DNA of 48,403 nucleotides from Candidatus Zixiibacteriota bacterium. Its GTDB lineage: Bacteria; Zixibacteria; MSB-5A5; UBA10806; 4484-95. The notes under the pieces are model-generated. The model saw only the letters and a list, made by a program, of their open reading frames with translations, was not told the DNA's origin and did no database searches. The first letter of the stretch is position 1, and each line of letters starts with the position of its first letter. The stretch is taken from the NCBI GenBank assembly GCA_021159005.1, contig JAGGSN010000057.1:1-48403 (forward strand), in the 5' to 3' direction. Below are positions 7,739-16,343 of the stretch, piece by piece. The position numbers and the translations under genes are program-made.

Positions 7739-8657
7739 CTTTTACTCCAGTAATATTTTCAAGATGCTTTATGCTATCAACGCCAATCCCTGTATATTGT
7801 TTCCCTTTTGATGATCTTTTTAGCAGCCCTAACAGAACTTTACCGGGACCAATCTCATAGAAATCTTCAACCCCCATATCATACATCTTCTCGATAGTAG
7901 GGTGCCATAATACCGGCGATGTTATTTGCTCGCACAGCAGTTGTTTCATTGTAGCGGGGTCATCTACAGGTTGGGCAGAAACATTAGCGATAACCGGGAA
8001 AGCAAACTTATTAAACTTAAGCGTTTCGATGAAATCGGTCATCTCGTCCTTTGCATGCTTCATCAAAGGCGAATGGTAAGCGCCGCCGACAGCCAGCATA
8101 ATAGTCTTTTTAGCGCCGTTTTCTTTTAATCTGCCGCAAGCAGTCTCAACTGCCTTTTTTACGCCTGAAATAGCTGTCTGGGCGGGCGAATTGAAATTTG
8201 CCGGCACAACATCATCAATATCTTTTATTACTTCATTAACCTGATCTAATGTTAAGCCAATAATCGCCGCCATTGTGCCGGGGTTGTCATCACAGCATTT
8301 CTGCATCAAACGGGAACGCAAACCCACGGCTTTCAGCCCCTCCTCGAAAGAAAATACGCCGGCGGAAACCAAAGCCGAATATTCCCCAAGACTATGACCA
8401 GCGGCAATATCAGGTTTTATACCAGCCTTTTTCAGCAAAACGTCAATTATAACAGAATGCGTAAAAATTGCCGGTTGAGTATATTCTGTACGCACTAATT
8501 TTTCATCAGGCCCGTTAAAGCAGGCATTTTTGAGGTCGAGCTGAAGTATATCATCCGCTTTATCGAAATATTCTTGAGCTATAGGGAAATTATTGTATAA
8601 ATCACTGCCCATTCCGACATACTGCGATGCCTGTCCGGGAAATAAAAACGATTTCAT
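7731..8657 (-). CDS. fabD: Malonyl-CoA:ACP transacylase
   Basis: The enzyme loads malonyl groups onto ACP. The nucleophile Ser89 lies in AAGHSLGEYSAL, and His195 in GGAYHSPLMK. The N-terminal FPGQASQYVGMG is characteristic. Its 308 residues are the usual length. It is the first gene after a probable internal promoter (8685-8714) and overlaps fabG. fabH, which often precedes fabD, is absent here. Confidence 0.96.
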   Translation of the reverse strand: MKSFLFPGQASQYVGMGSDLYNNFPIAQEYFDKADDILQLDLKNACFNGPDEKLVRTEYTQPAIFTHSVIIDVLLKKAGIKPDIAAGHSLGEYSALVSAGVFSFEEGLKAVGLRSRLMQKCCDDNPGTMAAIIGLTLDQVNEVIKDIDDVVPANFNSPAQTAISGVKKAVETACGRLKENGAKKTIMLAVGGAYHSPLMKHAKDEMTDFIETLKFNKFAFPVIANVSAQPVDDPATMKQLLCEQITSPVLWHPTIEKMYDMGVEDFYEIGPGKVLLGLLKRSSKGKQYTGIGVDSIKHLENITGVKVE

Positions 8658-8684
8658 TTAAAGCTCCACAATAATCAATTCCCA

Positions 8685-8719
8685 AGTAAAGCTAATTTTG
8701 AAAAATATTGTCAATATTT
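8685..8719 (-). promoter_or_regulatory. Probable fabD promoter with overlapping palindromic operator
   Basis: Read on the minus strand, TTGACA (8709-8714) is followed after 18 bp by TTTACT (8685-8690), upstream of fabD. The -35 box lies inside a perfect palindrome, AAATATTG-t-CAATATTT (8703-8719, 8-bp arms around one base). A dimeric repressor bound there would block the promoter. The promoter is inferred from consensus only; the palindrome is seen directly. Confidence 0.5.
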
Positions 8720-8747
8720 CATCCTCAGAGTTATTAAATCGTATCTT

Positions 8748-9812
8748 TCATGATACTGTTTTTGGAATATCAGTATTAGTCTTATCTTTATTAAGATTAT
8801 TAGCATTTAATTTTTCTTGAATAACATTATTAACATCTTTGCGCACTATATCCACTGCTACCAAGATAGCATTTTTTATCGCCTTGGGAGATGAATTGCC
8901 GTGGCCGATAATGCAAACGCCGTTTATTCCCAGAAGTACCGCCCCGCCATGGTCTGCCGAATCCAATGACTGCTTGAAGCTTCTGAAAGCGCCTTTCATT
9001 AAAAGCGCACCCAAAGCAGCAATCGGATTGCCGTGAATCTTCTGCTTGATTCGATTGCTCATGAAACTGCTGGTAGATTCGGCGAATTTCAGCACAACAT
9101 TGCCGACAAAACCATCGCACACAACAACATCGGCGGTGCCTTTAAGGATATCGCGTCCCTCGACATTGCCGCAAAAATTCAAGCCTGAATTATCAAGCAT
9201 TTTATGTGAAGCAATAGTCAATTCATTTCCTTTAGACTGTTCCTCTCCAATTGAAAGCAAACCGACTTTGGGGTTTTTTACTTTTAAAATGAATCTTGAA
9301 TATAAACTGCCCATTATTCCAAACTGGTAAAGATGATGAGCCTTACAGTCCGAATTAGCGCCTACATCAAGGACTAAGACCACACCTTCCTCACTGGGGA
9401 ATAAAGCTGCAATTGCCGGCCGGCTTACGCCCTTTAAACGTCCTAATGTAAACAGTGAGGCTGTCATCACTGCGCCGGTATTACCGGCAGAAACGAAAGC
9501 ATCGACTTTACCTTCTTTTTGAAGAGTTAAGCCTACATTTATAGACGATTTCTTTTTATGTCTGACCGCATCAATCGGACTGTCGCTCATGTCGATAATC
9601 TCAGGGGCATCAACAATTTCAATTGGTAGTTTTTCGGATTTTAAGCTTTCGAGTTCGCGTTGAATCCTTTCGGCATTGCCAACCAATATCAAATGCACAT
9701 GCGGCTGCAGCACACGATAACACATCACCACGCCAGCTACAATTGAAAAAGGGGCGTTGTCACCGCCCATGGCATCGATAGCTATCCTGATTTTAGAATC
9801 AGCTTTACCCAT
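8748..9812 (-). CDS. plsX: Phosphate acyltransferase PlsX
   Basis: PlsX converts acyl-ACP and phosphate to acyl-phosphate, the first step of phospholipid synthesis with PlsY. The N-terminus IRIAIDAMGGDNAP, the segment SAGNTGAVMTAS, the stretch CDGFVGNVVLKFAES and the C-terminal GINGVCIIGHGNS are typical of the family. At 354 residues it is slightly long, because of a polar Asn/Lys tail. It follows rpmF by 4 nt, the classic rpmF-plsX arrangement linking ribosome and lipid synthesis. Confidence 0.97.
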   Translation of the reverse strand: MGKADSKIRIAIDAMGGDNAPFSIVAGVVMCYRVLQPHVHLILVGNAERIQRELESLKSEKLPIEIVDAPEIIDMSDSPIDAVRHKKKSSINVGLTLQKEGKVDAFVSAGNTGAVMTASLFTLGRLKGVSRPAIAALFPSEEGVVLVLDVGANSDCKAHHLYQFGIMGSLYSRFILKVKNPKVGLLSIGEEQSKGNELTIASHKMLDNSGLNFCGNVEGRDILKGTADVVVCDGFVGNVVLKFAESTSSFMSNRIKQKIHGNPIAALGALLMKGAFRSFKQSLDSADHGGAVLLGINGVCIIGHGNSSPKAIKNAILVAVDIVRKDVNNVIQEKLNANNLNKDKTNTDIPKTVS

Positions 9813-9816
9813 TTAT

Positions 9817-9999
9817 CTATTCTTGAGTAACGGCAATAACTTCGCGGCCATTGTACCAGCCGCAGCTTGGGCAAATCTGGTGCGGCAGTTTTTTCTCATG
9901 GCAATGAGGACACTCCATTACATTAGGCGCAGTTAAAACCCAATTGGTTCGTCTTTTGGCGCCGCGCGCTTTTGAATGTCGTCTTTTTGGAAGGGGCAT
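9817..9999 (-). CDS. rpmF: Ribosomal protein bL32
   Basis: This small basic protein (60 residues) of the 50S subunit begins MPLPKRRHSKARGAKRRTN. It carries a zinc-ribbon with two CxxC pairs (CPHC and CPSC), so this is the zinc-binding form of L32. It lies between yceD and plsX, in the widely conserved order. Confidence 0.97.
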   Translation of the reverse strand: MPLPKRRHSKARGAKRRTNWVLTAPNVMECPHCHEKKLPHQICPSCGWYNGREVIAVTQE

Positions 10000-10024
10000 T
10001 TTATCTCCTTACAGTTAATAATTT

Positions 10025-10552
10025 CTATTCGAATTGATCGTCATAAAGATTCTTTAAAGTTTCCCATCGTTCATCTGTTTTGTCGGGCATGCAATTGCAT
10101 TCTTCCTCATTTAGATTAATGCCGCACATGGGACACAAACCTTTGCAGTCCTCACTGCATAATGGTTTCATTGATATTTGTAAAACTATTGAATCACGCA
10201 CTCTATCAGAAATATCAATAAAAGTCTGGGTTTTCGGAATCATCTCAAATTCATCATTATCCTCATCCGAATTCATTATCGGTGAATCTGTCATTTGAAC
10301 TACAAATTGCAGTCTTTCCCGTACCGGGAGATCGAATATTTCAAGACATCGGCTGCATTCCACTTCAACATCAGTATGCACTTCTCCCTGACAGATTAAC
10401 TCATCGCCGGAGAGAACAATGCTCAAGTCAACTTCTATCGGCATGGGGAACTTAACGCCTGTAACCGATATATCCATTTCCTCTGCCGATTCAGAGAAAT
10501 GAAAATCATTTCCCTCGGGCGTAATTTCTCTAATTTCAATCTTCATCAGCAT
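10025..10552 (-). CDS. yceD: YceD/DUF177 family protein, 23S rRNA accumulation protein
   Basis: The 175-residue DUF177 protein shows the family's central motif VECSRCLEIFDLPV and a C-terminal cysteine cluster CSEDCKGLCPMCG followed by CNC, probably a metal site. In E. coli and plants the family is needed for normal 23S rRNA accumulation, and the gene is typically placed before rpmF as here (25 nt upstream). Starts at 10552 (MLMKIEI) and 10546 (MKIEI) are both possible; neither has a clear RBS. Confidence 0.85.
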   Translation of the reverse strand: MLMKIEIREITPEGNDFHFSESAEEMDISVTGVKFPMPIEVDLSIVLSGDELICQGEVHTDVEVECSRCLEIFDLPVRERLQFVVQMTDSPIMNSDEDNDEFEMIPKTQTFIDISDRVRDSIVLQISMKPLCSEDCKGLCPMCGINLNEEECNCMPDKTDERWETLKNLYDDQFE

Positions 10553-10554
10553 CG

Positions 10555-10583
10555 AAATAACTACAACTTCAAAGGCATGTCAA
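10555..10583 (-). promoter_or_regulatory. Possible promoter of the yceD-rpmF-plsX operon
   Basis: On the minus strand a perfect TTGACA (10578-10583) lies 17 bp before TTATTT (10555-10560). Transcription would start almost at the ATG, implying a leaderless message beginning at 10552 or 10546. The -10 match is poor. Confidence 0.3.
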
Positions 10584-10665
10584 GAAAAATTTTTAACAGG
10601 AGTTCTCTCATCTATTTACGGAAACAGCAGGTTGTTCATACCATGTCGTTGACAAAACCCGACCC

Positions 10666-10736
10666 GACTGGAAAATCGGGGCTATTAAGTTTTGATTATT
10701 AATATAACCACTTAGTATAGTCGAGATTTTCCAGCC
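10666..10736. repeat. Imperfect 20-bp terminal inverted repeat (MITE-like)
   Basis: GACTGGAAAATCGGGGCTAT (10666-10685) matches in inverse orientation the bases at 10717-10736, with 16 of 20 positions agreeing and a perfect core CTGGAAAATC/GATTTTCCAG. The interior is AT-rich and non-coding. It lies in the 586-bp divergent gap (10553-11138), which holds no gene. Confidence 0.5.
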
Positions 10737-10838
10737 CCGACTATTCAGACTGTTAACAAAGAGTCAGGTTGAAATATGGCCAATAAAAAGGAAATTTTCA
10801 AAAATTAATATAATTTATAAGCCATTGGCAGGACAGGC

Positions 10839-10867
10839 ATTTCTGTCTGTCTATGTCAGACAGAAAT
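10839..10867. repeat. Perfect 11-bp hairpin
   Basis: ATTTCTGTCTG (10839-10849) pairs exactly with CAGACAGAAAT (10857-10867) around a 7-nt loop. No T-run follows on either side that would make it a clear terminator. It is probably a REP-type palindrome. Confidence 0.55.
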
Positions 10868-10930
10868 ATCTGATCTACTAACCGCTCTTATCAAATTCTT
10901 TAATATTACCTTTTATCAACAATCCGTTTG

Positions 10931-10962
10931 GCATGCATTAAGATGTTCGCCTGAGGCGGACA
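10931..10962. repeat. GTTCGCC/GGCGGAC dispersed palindrome copy
   Basis: The stretch AAGATGTTCGCCTGAGGCGGAC shares its core and flanks with the palindromes at 2863-2909, 38529-38570 and 40368-40417. Confidence 0.5.
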
Positions 10963-11000
10963 AAAAGCCGGACAGCAGTGGAATCTTTTGAAAAAATACC

Positions 11001-11030
11001 TTGACTCACAACTGATTGAGACTTTATAAT
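11001..11030 (+). promoter_or_regulatory. Sigma70-type promoter of the ABC/envelope supra-operon
   Basis: TTGACT (11001-11006), an 18-bp spacer and a perfect TATAAT (11025-11030) precede a leader of about 100 nt. The leader ends with an AGGGAG ribosome-binding site before the GTG at 11139. No other comparable promoter is seen before 29152, although the 175-bp gap at 16169-16343 could hold one. Confidence 0.65.
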
Positions 11031-11138
11031 CATCAAATTGGGAAAGAGTTACAATTGTCAAATAACTGGTTTTTAATTAGTACACGGTTATTAGGCTTCA
11101 ATCATTTAATAACTTAATCTTAGGGAGCGGACGAAAAA

Positions 11139-11810
11139 GTGAGAAAAGTATATATTATCCAAAATGTTTGCATTGTTGTTGCAATTTTAATGATTACAAG
11201 TTGTGGAGTTTTTATAAAGGGCAAAGACCCCGTCCTACAAATGAGTCCTTATGAGGATAATACCGCTTTTTACGGCAAAGTTGTTGATTTGTCGACTCAA
11301 GAGCCGCCTCGATATCCAATAAAAATCTCTTTGGAACCCGACGATCCCGGCAATCATTTAGTTGTTGACGGCCAATATTTTTATATTGAGGATAAAGGAC
11401 TCGAACCGGACTACGATTACACATTGAATATTAGAGCTCAGTATTATATTGAACATGAAATGCCTTTAAAATATGAATCCGGCAAGAGCCAGAATCTTGG
11501 CATAATACAGTTGAAATATATTGAGGCCTGGTTAAACGGTCCTTTTGAGCTGGGACCTTTTGAGGGATTCAATCCGGGTTCCGGAATAATTGAAAAGCAT
11601 GGCTGGAGCATATCCTCGTTTTTAAACCACTGGCGAACTAATTTCAGTGACCGTCCGTTTAAATTTGATGATGTTAAAAGCTATGTGCAAGAATCTCTTG
11701 GCGAAAATGCCTCGGATGTTAAAAAGGATGAAATAAAACAGGCGATAAAAAAATGGTTAGCTGAAAATCAAATAGAAAAATATGGCCGTCAATCATATAA
11801 ACTTAAATAA
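11139..11810 (+). CDS. Predicted lipoprotein with beta-sandwich domain
   Basis: This 223-residue protein has a short signal sequence ending in the lipobox ITSC (Cys22), so it should be lipid-anchored. Residues about 40-130 look like a carboxypeptidase-regulatory or transthyretin-like beta-sandwich (AFYGKVVDLST, then paired beta strands). Residues about 160-223 are helical and charged. I recognise no specific family. The GTG start at 11139 follows AGGGAG. It is the first gene of the long plus-strand block, 48 nt before the next gene. Confidence 0.7.
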   Translation: MRKVYIIQNVCIVVAILMITSCGVFIKGKDPVLQMSPYEDNTAFYGKVVDLSTQEPPRYPIKISLEPDDPGNHLVVDGQYFYIEDKGLEPDYDYTLNIRAQYYIEHEMPLKYESGKSQNLGIIQLKYIEAWLNGPFELGPFEGFNPGSGIIEKHGWSISSFLNHWRTNFSDRPFKFDDVKSYVQESLGENASDVKKDEIKQAIKKWLAENQIEKYGRQSYKLK

Positions 11811-11858
11811 CTTAGAGCCTGAGGGCGATAATAATGCATACTTTTTGGAGATGAATCT

Positions 11859-13103
11859 ATGTTTAATATGAAAAAGAAAAGAAAATTATCATTAAATAAC
11901 ACGCGCGGAGGCGTTTCGTTTACCGGAATCGTACTGGCTGTAATACTAATAGTTACGGTATTGGTGCTGTTTTTTCTTTTGAAAGAGGTTTTAAAAGAAG
12001 AAAAAGTTATCCTGACGATTCAAGCGCAGGATTCTGTCGGCGACCCGCTTGCGGGAGTTGAAATATTTATTGATGATATATTTGTTGCTTCCACAGATTC
12101 GCTTGGCGAATATCAATATATTTATTCTGCCAGCGATGAGGGCAAGACCATATCAATAAAAGCGACAATAGACGATTATCAGGAATTAGAAGTCAAACGT
12201 TTGCTGGGCATTAATCCGGTGATGGTTCCTCTCACGATGCTAAGACCCTTTGCCGATATAACATTCACTACAATTGACAGCATCTCCAACAAACCGGTTA
12301 AGGGGGTTGATATTTATGTGGCCGGCGAGAAAATCGGAACCACCGGTTCAGATGGCATCTTAGCTGTTCCATCCAATACGGTACGTCTGCATGATTTAGT
12401 TTATGTGCAATTGGAGGGAAAAAGATACAATCGAAAAACGGAAAGCGTTGATATAGCCAGTTTGGATTACAACAAAACCTTTGAAATAGTGAAAAAGAAG
12501 ACGAGAGCAAGGCGTCCCCGCCCTAAAAAGAAACAACCTTTGCCGCCTGTGATATCTGTTATTGAAACTCCCGAGATGGAATTTAAATCTGACGCGCCTG
12601 TTCCTATCAAAGCAGTCGAGGAAAATTCGGATGATACGACTCATCTGATTATAAACAGCGCTTTCAATTTATATAAGGATAAAAACTACCGTTCGGCTTT
12701 AGATGACTACAATAAATTAACTAGCATGAGACGGTGGTCTGCTCGGGCTGATTTCTGGCTGTACAGCGCCGATTGCGCGATTCACCTTTCGGGTGATAAA
12801 TATGGGCGATACAATCGGGCAATTCTTGACAGCGCGCTTACATTCTTAGAAAATGCCCAGCGTTACGAGGCTTATATCAAGGGTGATGTTTTCTCTGCCT
12901 TAGTAAAAATAAAAGTGGGAGAAACTTACGCTTATTTGTGCGAAACCCAGATAGGTGTAAATCATGAACGCGAGGCGGAATTCCGCAACAAGGCAGACCT
13001 TTATTTAAGCGAAGGGTTGACAATGCTTACAAACCAGAAACTCAACAATACGGATCTTTATAAATTTGCGCTTAGCTTGAGAGACGATGTTGGTCAATAT
13101 TAG
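11859..13103 (+). CDS. Membrane protein with two PEGA/CarboxypepD-like domains and a TPR-like C-terminus
   Basis: The 414-residue protein has a cytoplasmic basic N-terminus, one membrane helix (about 22-42) and two tandem beta-sandwich repeats. Each shows the pattern of regulatory-like or PEGA domains: first DPLAGVEIFIDDIFVASTDSLG, cut here to IFIDDIFVASTDSLG, then VKGVDIYVAGEKIGTTGSDG. A Lys/Pro-rich linker (KKKTRARRPRPKKK) leads to a helical, TPR-like region (about 260-414). It probably faces the periplasm. No exact family is recognised. It is part of the tight gene block and may scaffold the neighbouring transporter. Confidence 0.65.
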   Translation: MFNMKKKRKLSLNNTRGGVSFTGIVLAVILIVTVLVLFFLLKEVLKEEKVILTIQAQDSVGDPLAGVEIFIDDIFVASTDSLGEYQYIYSASDEGKTISIKATIDDYQELEVKRLLGINPVMVPLTMLRPFADITFTTIDSISNKPVKGVDIYVAGEKIGTTGSDGILAVPSNTVRLHDLVYVQLEGKRYNRKTESVDIASLDYNKTFEIVKKKTRARRPRPKKKQPLPPVISVIETPEMEFKSDAPVPIKAVEENSDDTTHLIINSAFNLYKDKNYRSALDDYNKLTSMRRWSARADFWLYSADCAIHLSGDKYGRYNRAILDSALTFLENAQRYEAYIKGDVFSALVKIKVGETYAYLCETQIGVNHEREAEFRNKADLYLSEGLTMLTNQKLNNTDLYKFALSLRDDVGQY

Positions 13104-13113
13104 GCTGTTTAAT

Positions 13114-14565
13114 ATGCTAATCAGAAGATTGTCCGCCGCTTTTATAATTTGCGTTATTTTAGCGTCATGCGGGGAAAGAAAAGATAAGTCATCCGCCAAA
13201 CAAGACCTGGCAAGTTTTGGCTCTTATTATGCCGGAAACATATCCCGCATACTCAATGCCGACAGCTTGACTGCTGTTGACAGCTTGAGGATTCTGGAAA
13301 ACGGTTATTATCAAGCCTCGTTTAATGCTCAGCTGTTTAAATTTCAAAAGGCGCTGGCAAAATCTTATTTCGCTGCCTGTCATGAAAAATGTGAAACCAA
13401 GAAATGCTCGCCGGGCAATATAATTAACGCCGCCATTGCTCACTACTTCGATGGCTGCAGCGATTCTGTATTGTTCCTGTGTGATTTAATAGATAAAACA
13501 AATAAGGATATTCCCCCTGAAGTTAATGAAATTAAAACAACGCTGTTAACTGTTATGTCGGTTGATTGGCAAGGTAAGCTGGATGATTTAATAAAAACGG
13601 GCGATATTAAGACTCCAACGGGAAAGAGTTTTCTATCGATTGTCTCGATGGATAGAGCATATGACCCGAATTACTGGATTGATAACATATCAAAAAAATC
13701 GAAAGGGTTAGAGCAATTGCCATTAAGGTATGCCTACTCTTATGCGCTGGCGCTTTCGGGCGAGGTTGTCAAAGCTTGGGAGACTATTCCTGATTATGCC
13801 CCTTTTGATACAGCTTATCCGCCCCCTTCTTTCACCGAGAATCTCGTTATAGGCGATTCCACTTTAGCGCAAAAATTGTATCTGCCAATAAACTTATATA
13901 TACGGAAACAAGTTGATGAAATGCTGCTAATCTATCTGCTTAATAGCGGCTATGCGGCAATAAATCCGCCAAGTGCCGTAGCTTTAAAGGCTTTATCGCA
14001 GATTAAAAAGCTAAGCGCGCCCGAAATCGATTCACCGTTTGAGGCATCTGAAACAGACAGTCTTCCCGGTTCTTTCGATAAAGAGCTGACATTCATTTTA
14101 TCGCATATTGAAGACAATCAAAACACTTCTGATATTTTTAAACAGCTTCATAACCCGATTTCGAGGGCGGCTTTCCTGAAACTTTTATCAGATAAGCCTG
14201 AGAATGATTATTCTCCCGAAATGACAAAATTGATAAACGGTGAAATCAATGATGTTAGAAAAAACATTAACGATTTGCCGGAGATAATATATTGGCAGAG
14301 CAGTATTTTCCTTTCTGGGGCGATATATAATGTTGCCGGTCCGGTAGAATCTTTCAGCCAATTAAATAATATTGGCCGCGTTGACTTATCGGTGAGGAAT
14401 AATTCTCCGGAATGGCTGGCGCTTTATGCCCGGGTGGGGCTGGAGGAAGGATCGCAGATTTCCATAGTTACCTTGGTATCGTTTAATATAACGCGTTATT
14501 ATCCCTATGCGATAGGGCTTTATGAGACAATGCAGAACTATAAACTTCTATGCAAATATTTTTGA
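13114..14565 (+). CDS. Predicted large lipoprotein, helical repeat type
   Basis: The protein begins with a clean lipoprotein signal (MLIRRLSAAFIICVILASC; lipobox LASC). About 460 mostly alpha-helical residues follow, with no motif I recognise; TPR-like solenoids are possible. A cysteine cluster CHEKCETKKCS lies near residue 95. The ATG at 13114 is preferred over the upstream in-frame ATG at 13087 because it gives a normal signal peptide and starts 10 nt after the previous stop. The 3' end lies 7 nt from the binding-protein gene, so it is probably an accessory of that transporter. Confidence 0.65.
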   Translation: MLIRRLSAAFIICVILASCGERKDKSSAKQDLASFGSYYAGNISRILNADSLTAVDSLRILENGYYQASFNAQLFKFQKALAKSYFAACHEKCETKKCSPGNIINAAIAHYFDGCSDSVLFLCDLIDKTNKDIPPEVNEIKTTLLTVMSVDWQGKLDDLIKTGDIKTPTGKSFLSIVSMDRAYDPNYWIDNISKKSKGLEQLPLRYAYSYALALSGEVVKAWETIPDYAPFDTAYPPPSFTENLVIGDSTLAQKLYLPINLYIRKQVDEMLLIYLLNSGYAAINPPSAVALKALSQIKKLSAPEIDSPFEASETDSLPGSFDKELTFILSHIEDNQNTSDIFKQLHNPISRAAFLKLLSDKPENDYSPEMTKLINGEINDVRKNINDLPEIIYWQSSIFLSGAIYNVAGPVESFSQLNNIGRVDLSVRNNSPEWLALYARVGLEEGSQISIVTLVSFNITRYYPYAIGLYETMQNYKLLCKYF

Positions 14566-14572
14566 GGAGCGT

Positions 14573-16168
14573 ATGAAATCAATGAAAGCAAACATCCAAA
14601 TTTTGGCGGCAGCATTAATACTTTGTTTGATAGCCGGTTCCGTTATGGCTCAATTTGGAACGGAGATGGTTTATTATGAATTGAACAAACCGCAGCGCAA
14701 TCTCAATCCGATTTCGGCTAACGACCTTCAAGTTTTCAGGATTGACGAATTAATCTTTGATGCTCTTTACAGCTGGGACCCTCAAGGCAATATCATTCCT
14801 CAAATGGCTCAAGGCTTGCCGAAAAGCATAGACGATGGCAAGGGGGCGCTGGTGATGTTGAAAAACAATCTGAAGTGGCCGGATTCCTCTGAGATAACCG
14901 TTGATGATGTAATATTAACATTCACCAAAAAATACACTGAAATAGACGACACTCGCCGGCGTCTTGAACTTATCAAGTCGGTAAATCCCGGTGAGGCTCC
15001 AAACAGCATTATCTTTAAATTTGAACGGAAAGTTGCGCATCCCGAGCGGCTATTAGCTAATATTTTTATTCTTCCCAGCAAAAAGCTGGATACATCTAAA
15101 AAATTCAGCTATTTTTGCGAACATCCAATGGGGGCAGGACCATATGGACTGGATAATATATCGATATCGCGTAATTCTTACTACTTCATTAAAAATCCAA
15201 ACTATAGCACTATTGCGGCTGGCCGTCCGTTGATAGACCGAGTAAAACTAATGTACTGGTGGAGCAAAGCGGCTTGGATTCCCAATATCTTAGACGGCGT
15301 GGTGGATATACTTCCGGGCATGGAATTTAATCCCGAGTTAAGCTCAAAACCCCGTATTATCAGCAAACCGGTTAACACCAACACAGTCGCTATGATTTTG
15401 ATTAATACAAATGATCCGGTGTTGAAAAATATCGACATAAGAAATGGGCTTCAGCACATTATTTCGAGAAATGATATCTATGATAAGAAATATTTCGGTG
15501 ATTCGACTCTCGTATTGACAGGACCGTATTCTCCCGCCAGTCATTTTTTCAATTATAAAGTTCCCTCATGGGTCTACAGCCCCGAAAAAGCGCATTCTCT
15601 TTTCAGGAAGTCCGGTTTGCTAACGGTGAATAACGGCAAGGTTATGAATAAAAAGGACAACAAGCAATGGAAGCTTTCGCTGAAAACATTCATAACCGCC
15701 GCCGGCGAACGTGAAAATCTCAGGGATGCCCTTGAGGCCGTTAATTCCTATTTATATAGCGGCGGCATCAATTCCAAAATCGAATACCTGCCTATGGAGG
15801 GCTACGTTCGAGCTTTGGAGAAAGGCGATTTTCAGTTGATTTATATGGAAATCACTTTTGACGATAATTTTGATATCGAGCCGTATTTCTCATCAAGTGC
15901 TATCCGTCGAAACGGCGGACGCAACTATGGCGGTTATTCCAATTCTAAAGTTGACAAAGCATTTGCGCAATTGAGTAAGTCATCGGTGCCCCAGGAACAG
16001 CAGAATATCGGCAAAGAGATTCACCAGCTTCTGCATGATGACCCGCCTGCCTTATTTCTCTGGAATCTGTTGAAGTGGAGTTATGTCAGGATGGAGCTTG
16101 AAGATGTCAATATTATGCCGTTTTACTTTTTCAGCACTATCGACCAGTGGAAGAAAAAAGCTGAATAG
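14573..16168 (+). CDS. Peptide-type ABC transporter substrate-binding protein (SBP_bac_5)
   Basis: The 531-residue secreted protein belongs to the DppA/OppA-type binding proteins. After the signal peptide (cleavage near VMAQ) it shows DGKGALVMLKNNLKWPDSSEITVDDV-type features, of which LKWPDSSEITVDDVI is the hallmark 'W-x-DG-P-TA-DDV' region. Later come HPMGAGPYGLDN and a C-terminal dimer of helices ending near the motif DDPPALFLWN. It has no lipobox. The start at 14573 follows GAGGAG; an upstream in-frame ATG at 14522 lies inside the previous gene and gives no proper signal peptide. The ligand is unknown. Confidence 0.88.
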   Translation: MKSMKANIQILAAALILCLIAGSVMAQFGTEMVYYELNKPQRNLNPISANDLQVFRIDELIFDALYSWDPQGNIIPQMAQGLPKSIDDGKGALVMLKNNLKWPDSSEITVDDVILTFTKKYTEIDDTRRRLELIKSVNPGEAPNSIIFKFERKVAHPERLLANIFILPSKKLDTSKKFSYFCEHPMGAGPYGLDNISISRNSYYFIKNPNYSTIAAGRPLIDRVKLMYWWSKAAWIPNILDGVVDILPGMEFNPELSSKPRIISKPVNTNTVAMILINTNDPVLKNIDIRNGLQHIISRNDIYDKKYFGDSTLVLTGPYSPASHFFNYKVPSWVYSPEKAHSLFRKSGLLTVNNGKVMNKKDNKQWKLSLKTFITAAGERENLRDALEAVNSYLYSGGINSKIEYLPMEGYVRALEKGDFQLIYMEITFDDNFDIEPYFSSSAIRRNGGRNYGGYSNSKVDKAFAQLSKSSVPQEQQNIGKEIHQLLHDDPPALFLWNLLKWSYVRMELEDVNIMPFYFFSTIDQWKKKAE

Positions 16169-16262
16169 TGTTTGGGATTGGCGTTAGAAAGTCTTTGCTG
16201 AACGCAGTTTGATAATCATTATTTATAGGAATTTCTTTTGTTAATGTCGAGCCATAAAAAAG

Positions 16263-16294
16263 CTCAGCGCATAGGGGCGTATTGCATACGCCCT
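16263..16294. repeat. CAGCGC-AGGGGCGT dispersed repeat with hairpin
   Basis: GGCGTAT-tgc-ATACGCC forms a perfect 7-bp hairpin in the only sizeable gap (175 bp) within the ABC gene block. The preceding CTCAGCGCATAGGGGCGTAT matches the repeat copies at 29157-29179 and 2846-2865. Confidence 0.55.
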
Positions 16295-16343
16295 CTGAAT
16301 TACCAGGCGCGTTTGATAACTATAGTGAAACTTGGAAACACAG

